Shown piece after piece: positions 1 through 7,017 of a stretch of DNA of 9,181 bases. The notes below the pieces were generated by a model. It was not told the origin of the DNA. It made no database searches and saw only the letters and a program-made list of their open reading frames with translations. Source of the stretch: an uncultured Eubacteriales bacterium (GTDB lineage: Bacteria; Bacillota; Clostridia; Peptostreptococcales; Anaerovoracaceae); assembly GCA_910585135.1 (NCBI GenBank), contig CAJUEB010000092.1:1-9181 (forward strand), written 5' to 3'. Every line of letters begins with the position of its first letter. Position 1 is the first letter of the stretch. Position numbers and translations under genes: made by a program.

Positions 1-1460
1 TTCGTCAGGATCGATTTGGGAATGCGCGGTTTTTTATAAAAATATTCCAAGTGCGATAAGGAAACGAGCCGATAAAGGTTTTTCAGGCCTTCCCTGTTTT
101 TCGCAAAGAGGATAACGTGGTTCGTCCCCTTTCCCTTATAATTGATCGTCCCATCCGCACCGATCAGATCCTTGTCTTCCAACAAATATCCTTCGCAGCC
201 ATAGAGGACTTTAATATCCCCGGCGGCATGAGAAGCATCCGGGAAACCCTGCACCACGCCGTGATCGGTAATGGCGACTGCTTTATGCCCCCATTTTTCG
301 GCGGTCTTCACCATGTGCTTGATATCATTGAGGCCATCCATAGCGCTCATCTTCGTATGCGCATGAAGCTCTACGCGTTTTTGCGGGTATGTATCCATCC
401 GCTCCTTTTTCTCTGCTTTTTCGATGCTGTCGGCCATGATCGCCACGCAGTTGTCAAACCGGTCCCACTGCGCATGACCCTTGATTTTCACGCCGTCGCC
501 TTTATTCAGGTGGGTATCGATATCCTCCCATTTTTTATCAGGCGTAAAAGCCTTCACGCAGATGCTCGTCCGCTTATCCGTCACAAAAAGGCTTACCAGC
601 TTGCTGTCGCTTCTCGTCGTCCGGCTGTCTTTTTTAAACAGCTCGCCCTCAATGATGACGACGCCGCTTTCGGAATGGACATCTGCAATGGGAATGGACT
701 GCCCATAAATCGCGCTGCCCATGATCAGGTTTCCCTCTACAGGCCGATAAGCATCCCGCCGCTTCCGCTTATAAGGACTGCCGTTTTTCGCGCCAAAGCC
801 GCCTCCGCCTGTCTGCCCTGGCGCATGGCTGCCCGCTTGTCCTGACGCCCCGCCGCCTGCATTTGCGAGACTCCCCCGGAAAGCCTGCCTCGCCTCCGCG
901 ACCTGCTCCTGATGCTCGGCATAAACAGCCTTCTCCTTTTCCTTCATCTGTATGCTCACGGTTTCATAGCCTTTGCTGTCGTTTTCGAATACGACCGCTG
1001 CATCCAAACCCAAGTCCCGTTTCAGAAGCTGCTGGAATTTACCCGCAATCTCCTTGTTCAGCAGATCCACCGCCGTCTGCCCCAGTGCATAAATCGTAAG
1101 CCGCCCGTCCGCAAGATGCCATCTGTCTGGGTAGATCGTCTTCGTAATGTGTGCATATTTTCCATTGACCAAAGCGATCATATGCGCGATGTAAAAAGCC
1201 AGCGCTTCCTCCGTATCCTGTTTCAGTTCACGGTATGTAAGCACAAGCTCAATGTCCTCAACTCCTTTGAGCTGTCCCAGAAGGGTACGTTTAAACTTAT
1301 CAACCGCCTCGTAGGGCAATACGAAATTAAGCTCTAATTCCAGCATGAGCGTCCTGCTCTTTTCTGAAATTACAGCTTTTTTCGTTTCCAATATCAAATC
1401 TTCCTGCCTATAGTTTCCCAGCTTCGAAAAGTCAACTACGCTTGCCAGTATCTTTCGCAT
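1..1460 (-). CDS. polC: DNA polymerase III, PolC-type, N-terminal part (partial, runs off window)
   Basis: This is the replicative polymerase of Firmicutes; 486 residues are visible and the C-terminal side lies outside the window. Residues 1-195 resemble PolC N-terminal domain I. A glycine-rich linker (about 200-224) and a basic patch (KRKRR, 231-235) follow, then an OB-fold region (about 245-350, opening VEGNLIMGSAIYG). The PHP domain starts at about 362 (RVELHAHTKMSAMDG, His366 and His368) and continues through ITDHGVVQGFPDA and YGCEGYL (420-426) to GLKNLYRLVSLSH (458-470). In Bacillus PolC the DEDD exonuclease sits between these last two segments. Here only 33 residues separate them and no DxETTG-like motif is present. 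The ATG at 1460 overlaps the end of ispG by 29 bases and has a GTGGGGG sequence just upstream. An internal TTG near 1390 or ATG near 1345 would be alternative starts, but the frame is open and protein-like from 1460. Family identity is very secure; the start is moderately secure. Confidence 0.95.
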   Translation of the reverse strand, partial: MRKILASVVDFSKLGNYRQEDLILETKKAVISEKSRTLMLELELNFVLPYEAVDKFKRTLLGQLKGVEDIELVLTYRELKQDTEEALAFYIAHMIALVNGKYAHITKTIYPDRWHLADGRLTIYALGQTAVDLLNKEIAGKFQQLLKRDLGLDAAVVFENDSKGYETVSIQMKEKEKAVYAEHQEQVAEARQAFRGSLANAGGGASGQAGSHAPGQTGGGGFGAKNGSPYKRKRRDAYRPVEGNLIMGSAIYGQSIPIADVHSESGVVIIEGELFKKDSRTTRSDSKLVSLFVTDKRTSICVKAFTPDKKWEDIDTHLNKGDGVKIKGHAQWDRFDNCVAIMADSIEKAEKKERMDTYPQKRVELHAHTKMSAMDGLNDIKHMVKTAEKWGHKAVAITDHGVVQGFPDASHAAGDIKVLYGCEGYLLEDKDLIGADGTINYKGKGTNHVILFAKNREGLKNLYRLVSLSHLEYFYKKPRIPKSILT

Positions 1461-2505
1461 ATTCCCCCACTAAGTTTATGATTTCATCTGCAATCGCTTC
1501 TTCTTTCACCGTTTTGATGATCTCTCCCGCAGAAAAGATCACGCCCTTGCCCTTGCCGCAGGCTACGCCAAAATCGGCTTCCTTGGCTTCGCCAGGCCCA
1601 TTTACCGCACAGCCCATGACGGCGATTTTCAAAGGCCTCATTCCTTCCATGCCCAGCATCGCGATACGCCTTTCGATCTCACCGGCGATGGCCGCAAGAT
1701 CCACCTCTGTCCTGCCGCAGGTAGGGCATGATACGATTTCAATCGCACCTTTTCTGATGCCGATTGCCGCCAGCAATTCTTTTGCAAAGATCACTTCCTC
1801 CACCGGGTCGGCGGTAAGGGATACGCGAAGGGTGTCCCCGATCCCTGAAAGAAGCAGCGCACCGATTCCTGCCGCAGACTTGATCTTGCCCCGCGACGGC
1901 GTACCCGCTTCGGTGACGCCGATGTGAAGCGGATAATCCGACCTTTCTGCAACGATCCTGTACGCCTCATAATTCATTTTGACGTCGGAGGATTTTAGGG
2001 AAATCACGATATTATCAAAATCGTATTGCTCCAGCATCGCCACGTTTTTCAAGGCGCTTTCCGCAAGTCCCTCCGCTGTCACGCCGCCATATTTTTTCAA
2101 AATTTCCCGCTCCAGCGAGCCGGAATTGACGCCTACCCGGATCGGGATATGATGCTTCGCCGCCTGCTCCGCAATCTGCTTCACGCCGTCTTCTGAGCCG
2201 ATATTTCCCGGATTGATCCTGATCTTATCCGCTCCGGCGCAGATTGCCGCAAGCGCAAGGCGGTAATCAAAATGAATGTCCGCCACAAGCGGAAGCCTTG
2301 CCCGCGCTTTAATTTTCCCAAAGGCTGCCGCAGCGTCCATATCTGGCACCGCCAGCCTTACGATCTGGCAGCCCGCCTGCTCCAGCCGGTCGATCTGCGC
2401 CAGCGTTGCCTCCACATCATGCGTCTTCGTATTGGTCATGGACTGGATGGATACCGGCGCATTCCCGCCGATCTTAACCCCGCCGCAGCTAACTTCTTTT
2501 CTCAT
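1432..2505 (-). CDS. ispG: 4-hydroxy-3-methylbut-2-en-1-yl diphosphate synthase (GcpE)
   Basis: This cytoplasmic [4Fe-4S] enzyme converts methylerythritol cyclodiphosphate to HMBPP, the penultimate step of the non-mevalonate isoprenoid pathway. The 357 residues match the usual bacterial short form. The N-terminal TIM-barrel signature runs from VKIGGNAPVSIQSMTNTKTHD (written here as residues 10-30) through LVADIHFDYRLAL and KIRINPGNIG to RVGVNSGS. The C-terminal cluster domain has SCPTCGRTE (Cys260, Cys263) and MGCAVNGPGEA (Cys299, Glu306), giving three cysteines and a glutamate as expected cluster ligands. I chose the ATG at 2505 because a GGAGG lies 5 bases upstream. A GTG at 2544 would add 13 residues that do not look like the family and has no good ribosome site. 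The gene is 142 bases after rseP and its last 29 bases contain the start of polC, as often seen in Clostridia. Confidence 0.97.
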   Translation of the reverse strand: MRKEVSCGGVKIGGNAPVSIQSMTNTKTHDVEATLAQIDRLEQAGCQIVRLAVPDMDAAAAFGKIKARARLPLVADIHFDYRLALAAICAGADKIRINPGNIGSEDGVKQIAEQAAKHHIPIRVGVNSGSLEREILKKYGGVTAEGLAESALKNVAMLEQYDFDNIVISLKSSDVKMNYEAYRIVAERSDYPLHIGVTEAGTPSRGKIKSAAGIGALLLSGIGDTLRVSLTADPVEEVIFAKELLAAIGIRKGAIEIVSCPTCGRTEVDLAAIAGEIERRIAMLGMEGMRPLKIAVMGCAVNGPGEAKEADFGVACGKGKGVIFSAGEIIKTVKEEAIADEIINLVGEYAKDTGKRS

Positions 2506-2510
2506 AAATA

Positions 2511-2516
2511 CCTCCG
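2511..2516 (-). promoter_or_regulatory. ispG ribosome binding site
   Basis: The minus strand reads CGGAGG, 5 bases before the ATG at 2505. It decides the start against the in-frame GTG at 2544, which would place this site inside the coding region. Confidence 0.85.
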
Positions 2517-2525
2517 CACACAAAG

Positions 2526-2631
2526 CGCCAGCAGCAAGTTTCACTCACAAGCCGCCGCTAAGCCCCATCTGTAAGCCTATATCCACATCCTATCCGCGAG
2601 CCACCGCCAGCAAACTCCCGCTGCAAGCCGC
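2526..2631 (-). repeat. Imperfect direct repeat in the rseP-ispG gap
   Basis: On the plus strand, cgccagc occurs at 2526-2532 and 2605-2611, and caagccgc at 2548-2555 and 2624-2631. Each pair is thus in the same order, with 15 or 12 bases between its members, so two copies of a short bipartite unit lie 76-79 bases apart. They take up much of the 142-base gap, in which I see no clear terminator hairpin and no convincing promoter. It could be a decayed duplication or chance. Confidence 0.3.
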
Positions 2632-2647
2632 ATAAAGTGCTCCGCCC

Positions 2648-3661
2648 CTAAGAAAAGAGCGGCACGATGAAGCGCACGATATCGTTCCAGGTAACATAAA
2701 TCATCAGCGCAAAGAGCAGCATGATGCCGACAAAATGGATCTTTCCTTCCATCTCATCCGTCACCCGCCTTCCCGTTACCTTGCGGATGAGGAGAAACAA
2801 GAGCCGCCCGCCATCCAGCGCCGGAAACGGAAGCAGGTTCATCACAGCCAGGTTCAGGCTCAGAAGCGCCGCCAAATATACCACATAGATGATGCCTGCC
2901 TTTGCGCTATCGTTGACCACATAAACGATGCCGACAGGCCCGGAAAGTTCTTTTGCGGACACATCGCCCGTGAACAGCTTGACGATAATGTCATACATCA
3001 TCACCGTCATATCCCACGTGCTTTGCACGCCTCTTCCAACTGCCGTGACTGGATTTCGTTTCATTTCCGGGGCAATGCCGATCTTGCTGCGCCCCGCCTG
3101 CTCATCGTATTCAGGAATTGCGGAAAACTCCAGCTCCTGCCCGTCCCGCAATACCGTGACCTGGACCGGCTCGCCTTGGTTTTCGCCAACGGCGCTTTGC
3201 AGGTCGCTCCACTCCTCAATTTTCGTCTCATCGATAAACAGCACCTCATCCCCGGCCTTGATGCCCGCTTCAAAAGCCGGAGAACCGTCTATTACCGTTT
3301 CAATCGTATTTGTCGCCTCGCCCTGCCAAAAGGCGATGATGATCATCAAGATGATCGCAGTAAGCAGATTCATGAAAGAACCGGCCGCCAGCACGATCGC
3401 CCGCTGCCACGCAGGTTTTTTGTTAAAAGCCCGCTCGTCCTCCGACTCCTCGTCTTCTCCTTCCATCGCGCAAAACCCGCCGACGGGGAAGATGCGCAAA
3501 GAATACTCGGTCTCGCCTTTCTGCTTTTTCCAAAAAGCAGGCCCCATGCCGACTGCAAATGCGTTGACCTTTACCCCGCATAACTTGGCGGCGATAAAAT
3601 GCCCCAGCTCATGCACGAAAATGAGCAGGCAAAATATGATAATCGCATAAATAATGGTCAT
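2648..3661 (-). CDS. rseP: RseP/RasP family site-2 membrane metalloprotease
   Basis: This is an intramembrane zinc protease that cuts transmembrane segments of substrates such as anti-sigma factors. The Bacillus relative RasP acts on RsiW and FtsL; the substrate here is unknown. The 337-residue protein has the HELGH zinc motif at 17-21 in the first membrane segment, and an FPVGGF loop (58-63). An acidic cytoplasmic stretch follows (EGEDEESEDE, 67-76). A second membrane segment lies at about 88-112 and one PDZ domain at about 115-190. The third segment carries NLAVMNLLPFPALDGGRL (270-287, catalytic Asp283) and a final segment lies at about 308-326. This is the single-PDZ form common in Gram-positives. 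The start has GGGAGG 5 bases upstream. Only 12 bases separate it from dxr, so the two are very likely co-translated. Confidence 0.96.
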   Translation of the reverse strand: MTIIYAIIIFCLLIFVHELGHFIAAKLCGVKVNAFAVGMGPAFWKKQKGETEYSLRIFPVGGFCAMEGEDEESEDERAFNKKPAWQRAIVLAAGSFMNLLTAIILMIIIAFWQGEATNTIETVIDGSPAFEAGIKAGDEVLFIDETKIEEWSDLQSAVGENQGEPVQVTVLRDGQELEFSAIPEYDEQAGRSKIGIAPEMKRNPVTAVGRGVQSTWDMTVMMYDIIVKLFTGDVSAKELSGPVGIVYVVNDSAKAGIIYVVYLAALLSLNLAVMNLLPFPALDGGRLLFLLIRKVTGRRVTDEMEGKIHFVGIMLLFALMIYVTWNDIVRFIVPLFS

Positions 3662-3673
3662 AAACCCCTCCCG

Positions 3674-4822
3674 TTAAAACATATTCCTCACTTTTTCCCT
3701 TATTCTCCTATCCTCTTCCAAAACCCCCGCCAGATCGAGATCATAGACCGGTTGATGCCCGTCCATGATGCGTACCAGCGTATTCTGTATATCGATAAAG
3801 CGGATCTTTCCTTGCAGGAACAGATCTGCCAGCACTTCGTTCGCACCGTTAAGCACCACTGGATAACTGCCGCCCATTTTGCACGCTTCATAAGCCAGCC
3901 CGATCGTCTTGAAAACCTCGCGGTCGGCCGGATAAAAATTCAAGCCGCTTTGCAGCCCGAAAAAGTCCAGGCTTTCCGTAATGCCTTCCAGATCCAGCCG
4001 TTCAGGATATGAAAAGGCATATGCGATCGGAACTTTCATGTCGGGATTTCCCATCTGGCCGATCACGCTGCCGTCCCGGTATTCCACCGCCGAATGCAGA
4101 ATGCTCTGCGGATGAACCACCACCTGGATCTTATCTACCGGCACATCGAACAGCCACTTGGCTTCGATGACCTCCAGCCCCTTATTCATCATCGTCGCCG
4201 AATCAATCGTGATTTTTTTGCCCATAGACCAGTTCGGATGCTTGAGCGCCTGCTCCAGCGTTACCTCTTCAAGCTGCTCCAGCCGATATCCCCGGAACGG
4301 ACCTCCCGACGCAGTGAGGATAATGCGTTTTACTTCATTTCCCGCACGGCCTTGCAGGCACTGAAAAATAGCGCTGTGTTCGCTGTCCACGGGCAGGAGT
4401 TTAACGCCCGCTTTTTTCGCCGCATCCATCACCAGCGCCCCGCCTGCAACAAGCGTCTCTTTATTGGCAAAGGCAATATCCTTTCCCGCGCAGATCGCTG
4501 CAAGGGTCGGCGCAAGTCCCCGCATCCCCATCAGCGCATTTAAAACCATATCACAATCTTCCATCGATGCGATCGCCTGCAAGCCTTCCGCTCCGTAAAA
4601 AATTTCGATGCCCGGATACTGCGCAGAAAGCCTTCTCGCATCCGCTTCTTCCGCCACGCAGACAGCCTGCGGCCTAAACCTTTCTATCTGGATGCGAAGC
4701 AAATCAATCTGCTTTGCACAGGAAAGTGCCGCCGCCTGAAATTTATCTTCATGCTGTTCTATGATCGCAAGCGCCTGCGAGCCAATCGAGCCGGTGCTGC
4801 CCAAAATCGATATCTTTTTCAT
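3674..4822 (-). CDS. dxr: 1-deoxy-D-xylulose 5-phosphate reductoisomerase
   Basis: The enzyme rearranges and reduces DXP to methylerythritol 4-phosphate with NADPH and a divalent metal; it is the committed step of the non-mevalonate pathway and the fosmidomycin target. The 382 residues are of normal length. The NADPH site GSTGSIG is at 8-14. ANKETLVAGG (119-128), PVDSEHSAIFQCL (145-157, metal ligands Asp146 and Glu148) and SGGPF (172-176) follow. The flexible loop is PNWSMGKK (197-203 region, Trp199 as in E. coli Trp212). DSATMMNKGLEVIEA brings the third ligand Glu217, then VVHPQSILHS and NGANEV. No key residue is missing. I prefer the ATG at 4822. A TTG at 4828 would add two residues but leaves almost no space after the GGGGA upstream. 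It lies 22 bases after cdsA and 12 before rseP. Confidence 0.98.
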   Translation of the reverse strand: MKKISILGSTGSIGSQALAIIEQHEDKFQAAALSCAKQIDLLRIQIERFRPQAVCVAEEADARRLSAQYPGIEIFYGAEGLQAIASMEDCDMVLNALMGMRGLAPTLAAICAGKDIAFANKETLVAGGALVMDAAKKAGVKLLPVDSEHSAIFQCLQGRAGNEVKRIILTASGGPFRGYRLEQLEEVTLEQALKHPNWSMGKKITIDSATMMNKGLEVIEAKWLFDVPVDKIQVVVHPQSILHSAVEYRDGSVIGQMGNPDMKVPIAYAFSYPERLDLEGITESLDFFGLQSGLNFYPADREVFKTIGLAYEACKMGGSYPVVLNGANEVLADLFLQGKIRFIDIQNTLVRIMDGHQPVYDLDLAGVLEEDRRIREKVRNMF

Positions 4823-4844
4823 ATTCAACCGTCCCCGCCATCCT

Positions 4845-5633
4845 CTAACTCATATGCTCGATCACCAGCACGATATAGTAATATACCATCGGTCCGGTGA
4901 ACAAAACGCTGTCAAACCGATCCAAGATACCTCCGTGGCCGGGGATCAGGTCGCCATAATCCTTGATTCCCATCTTTCGTTTAAAAATGGAGGCTGTCAA
5001 GTCCCCAAACTGGGAAACGACGCCGCCCAGTACGCCGATCACAAGGCAATGCACTAGAAGCTCCGGTGCGAAAAAATAGCCGAACACGCCGCTTAAAATG
5101 ACGCTTCCCAGGATGCCGCCGATCGAGCCTTCGATCGTTTTCTTGGGGCTGATTTTCGGACACAGCTTATGCCTGCCTAATGCGTAACCGCTAAAATAGG
5201 CCATCACATCCGTGCCGAAAGCCGTGATCACGATCAGCCAGATCAGGATTCCGCAGGAACTCTGATCCACCAGCACGACATGAAAGGAAAAAAAGATCAC
5301 GTAAAAAATACCCGTTACGGTAGCCATCGCGTCTGCAAGCTTCCTGCGTTCGATGTTGAACAGATACAGGAGGCTGACCAGCATCACGCCGAAAAACCAC
5401 AGCATATACCACTCCGCACGCACATGAAAGAAATCGATCGCATATAAGGAAACGGCAGCGATGCAGGCGATGGCAAAGCTCGGTTTTACGTCCATGGCAT
5501 GAAAGCCGTTATAAAATTCCCGCACGCCCATGACGCCGATGAGAAAACAGGCTGCAAACAACACATAACCGCCAAAATACAAAATGACCAAAAGCGGCAG
5601 CATAATAAGGCCTGACAATATTCTCGTTTTCAT
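4845..5633 (-). CDS. cdsA: Phosphatidate cytidylyltransferase (CDP-diacylglycerol synthase)
   Basis: This integral membrane enzyme makes CDP-diacylglycerol from phosphatidic acid and CTP, the precursor of phosphatidylglycerol, cardiolipin and other phospholipids. The 262-residue protein is mostly hydrophobic, with about eight probable membrane segments. It carries the family signature at 215-239: SIFKRKMGIKDYGD, then IPGHGGILDRFDS. Upstream are the conserved TDVMAYFSG (141-149) and SPKKTIEGSIGG (162-173). It begins 3 bases after the uppS stop, and its ribosome site (GGAGGTAGG) is built from the last codons of uppS, so translational coupling to uppS is likely. This pairing of the lipid-carrier synthase and the phospholipid-precursor enzyme is widely conserved. 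Confidence 0.98.
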   Translation of the reverse strand: MKTRILSGLIMLPLLVILYFGGYVLFAACFLIGVMGVREFYNGFHAMDVKPSFAIACIAAVSLYAIDFFHVRAEWYMLWFFGVMLVSLLYLFNIERRKLADAMATVTGIFYVIFFSFHVVLVDQSSCGILIWLIVITAFGTDVMAYFSGYALGRHKLCPKISPKKTIEGSIGGILGSVILSGVFGYFFAPELLVHCLVIGVLGGVVSQFGDLTASIFKRKMGIKDYGDLIPGHGGILDRFDSVLFTGPMVYYYIVLVIEHMS

Positions 5634-5636
5634 GAT

Positions 5637-6359
5637 TTACCTACCTCCGAATCTTCGCTCCCTGCTTTGATAATCCGCGATCGCTTTCTCATACTCTTCC
5701 GGGGTGAAATCCGGCCAGTAAACATCTGGAAATACCAGCTCGCTATATGCGCTCTGCCACAGCAGGAAATTGGAAAGCCGAAGCTCCCCGCTCGTCCTGA
5801 TGATCAGCTCCGGGTCTGGCACGTCCGCCTGTGTAAAGCCCGTAAACAGCTCCCCGGAAATCAAATCCTCCGTGATATCGGAAGGCGCAATCTCTCCCGC
5901 CGCAATCTTCTCCCCGATGGAGCGCACGGCTCTAGTGATCTCGTCCCTGCCTCCATAGTTGAGGGCGATGTTAAATTGCAGGCCTGTATTATCCTTCGTC
6001 TGCTGCAAGGTCTTTTCCAAGCTTTTAACCGCATCGCCGGGCAAGCTGCTGTAATCACCCAATACTTTTACCTTGACGTTATTTTCCACCAGCTCTTTCA
6101 GATCGCTTTTCACATAAGCCACCAGCAGCTTGAAAATCCCCGACACCTCCGCCAGGGAACGTTTCCAGTTTTCCGTAGAAAAAGCATATACCGTAAGGTG
6201 CTTGATCCCAAGCTTATCGGAATGATCGACGATTTTTTTCATCGCCTTCATCCCCGCATTATGTCCTGCCAGCCTCGGAAGGCCTCTTTCCTTTGCCCAC
6301 CTGCCGTTGCCATCCATGATGATCGCAACATGTACGGGCATTCTCTCTTGATTAAGCAT
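5637..6359 (-). CDS. uppS: Undecaprenyl diphosphate synthase (cis-prenyltransferase)
   Basis: The enzyme adds isopentenyl units in cis to farnesyl diphosphate to make the C55 carrier lipid for peptidoglycan and wall polymers. The 240 residues match the family. The catalytic segment is IIMDGNGRWAKERG (13-26, Asp16), followed by GHNAG (32-36). STENWKR (61-67), NYGGRDE (134-140) and RTSGELRLSNFLLWQSAYSE (188-207) complete the substrate-binding signature. Close homologues in which only a shorter product is made look similar, so the chain length is inferred from context and family. I chose the ATG at 6359, which has AGGGGA 5 bases upstream. An in-frame ATG at 6404 would begin inside a hairpin and add 15 residues unlike the family. 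Confidence 0.97.
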   Translation of the reverse strand: MLNQERMPVHVAIIMDGNGRWAKERGLPRLAGHNAGMKAMKKIVDHSDKLGIKHLTVYAFSTENWKRSLAEVSGIFKLLVAYVKSDLKELVENNVKVKVLGDYSSLPGDAVKSLEKTLQQTKDNTGLQFNIALNYGGRDEITRAVRSIGEKIAAGEIAPSDITEDLISGELFTGFTQADVPDPELIIRTSGELRLSNFLLWQSAYSELVFPDVYWPDFTPEEYEKAIADYQSRERRFGGR

Positions 6360-6364
6360 ATAAA

Positions 6365-6370
6365 TCCCCT
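6365..6370 (-). promoter_or_regulatory. uppS ribosome binding site
   Basis: AGGGGA on the minus strand, 5 bases before the ATG at 6359. It supports this start over the upstream in-frame ATG at 6404. Confidence 0.8.
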
Positions 6371-6378
6371 GAATCGCA

Positions 6379-6410
6379 TAATAGATGTGGCCAAAGAACC
6401 ACATCTACTA
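6379..6410 (-). other. 12-bp RNA hairpin in the frr-uppS gap
   Basis: On the minus strand TAGTAGATGTGG, loop TTCTTTGG, then CCACATCTATTA form a stem of 12 pairs with a single G-U. No run of T follows, so it is not an ordinary intrinsic terminator. It fills nearly half of the 77-base gap and ends 19 bases before the uppS start codon and 8 before its ribosome site. Possible roles are RNA processing, transcript stabilisation or tuning of uppS translation. All of these are inference. Confidence 0.6.
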
Positions 6411-6436
6411 TTGCTTGTATTTCATTTGAATTGAGG

Positions 6437-6994
6437 TTAAACTTCCATGATTTCCTTTTCTTTTGCCGCTACGACTTCATCGATATCCTTGACGGCCTTA
6501 TCGATCGTCTTCTGGATATCATCCAGCGTGGACTTCGCATCGTCTTCCGTAAAATCGCCGGACTTTTCCAGCTTTTTCACCTTATCGTTGGCGTCCCTGC
6601 GAAGGTTTCTGACAGCAACCTTCGTGTCTTCGCCCATCTTCTTTACGATTTTCGAAAGCTCTTTTCTCCGCTCCTCCGTAACCTGCGGAATCTGCAGCCT
6701 TATCGCTTTCCCGTCGTTTACAGGATTGATGCCGATATTGGCGATATTGATTCCCTTTTCGATATCGGGAATGCTTTTCGGATCAAACGGCGAAATCAGC
6801 AATGTCCTCGGTTCCGGAACTGAAATATTAGCCAGCGCTTTCAGCGGTGTCGGCGTTCCGTAATACTCCACCATAACCTTGTCCACCAAAGCCGCATTGG
6901 CACGGCCAGCTCTTACCGTTCCCAGATCTTCTTTTAATACATGCAGGCTCTTTTCGATTTTGGCTTCTAACCCTTTCATGTCAAAATCACTCAT
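6437..6994 (-). CDS. frr: Ribosome recycling factor
   Basis: RRF works with EF-G to split the post-termination ribosome from mRNA. The protein is exactly 185 residues, the standard family length. Domain I is a three-helix bundle (about 1-30 and 106-185), and domain II is the inserted beta domain (about 31-105). Visible signatures are TVRAGRANAALVD (26-38), YYGTPTPL (44-51), NISVPEPRTLLISPFD (56-71) and the long-helix segment VRNLRRDAND (128-137, with the conserved Arg132). The ATG at 6994 has GGAGGG 7 bases upstream. A TTG at 7009 overlaps that ribosome site and is rejected. It follows pyrH by 23 bases, the almost universal pyrH-frr pairing. Confidence 0.99.
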   Translation of the reverse strand: MSDFDMKGLEAKIEKSLHVLKEDLGTVRAGRANAALVDKVMVEYYGTPTPLKALANISVPEPRTLLISPFDPKSIPDIEKGINIANIGINPVNDGKAIRLQIPQVTEERRKELSKIVKKMGEDTKVAVRNLRRDANDKVKKLEKSGDFTEDDAKSTLDDIQKTIDKAVKDIDEVVAAKEKEIMEV

Positions 6995-7017
6995 TTTTCT
7001 TCCCTCCAAATTTCGTT

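Noticed and set aside
117..845. Plus-strand open frame of 242 codons opposite polC
   Set aside because: The opposite strand encodes recognisable PolC OB and PHP segments without interruption, so this frame is a shadow.
2506..2544. GTG start at 2544 giving a 13-residue longer IspG
   Set aside because: It would put the strong ribosome site inside the gene and adds residues unlike the family N-terminus.
2548..2615. Promoter directly upstream of ispG (TTGCTG with GATATA or GGATGT)
   Set aside because: The spacing to GATATA is about 24 bases, and GGATGT is a poor -10 match, so it is not convincing.
2735..3583. Long plus-strand open frame of 282 codons opposite rseP
   Set aside because: It is antisense to a well-identified protease gene, has no family-like motif and no proper ribosome site; it is a shadow of the codon pattern of rseP.
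6360..6404. ATG at 6404 as the uppS start
   Set aside because: It lies within the hairpin and lacks a ribosome site; the ATG at 6359 has AGGGGA at good spacing.
6379..6410. frr-uppS hairpin as an intrinsic terminator
   Set aside because: No T run follows the stem on the minus strand, and the downstream genes are conserved operon partners.
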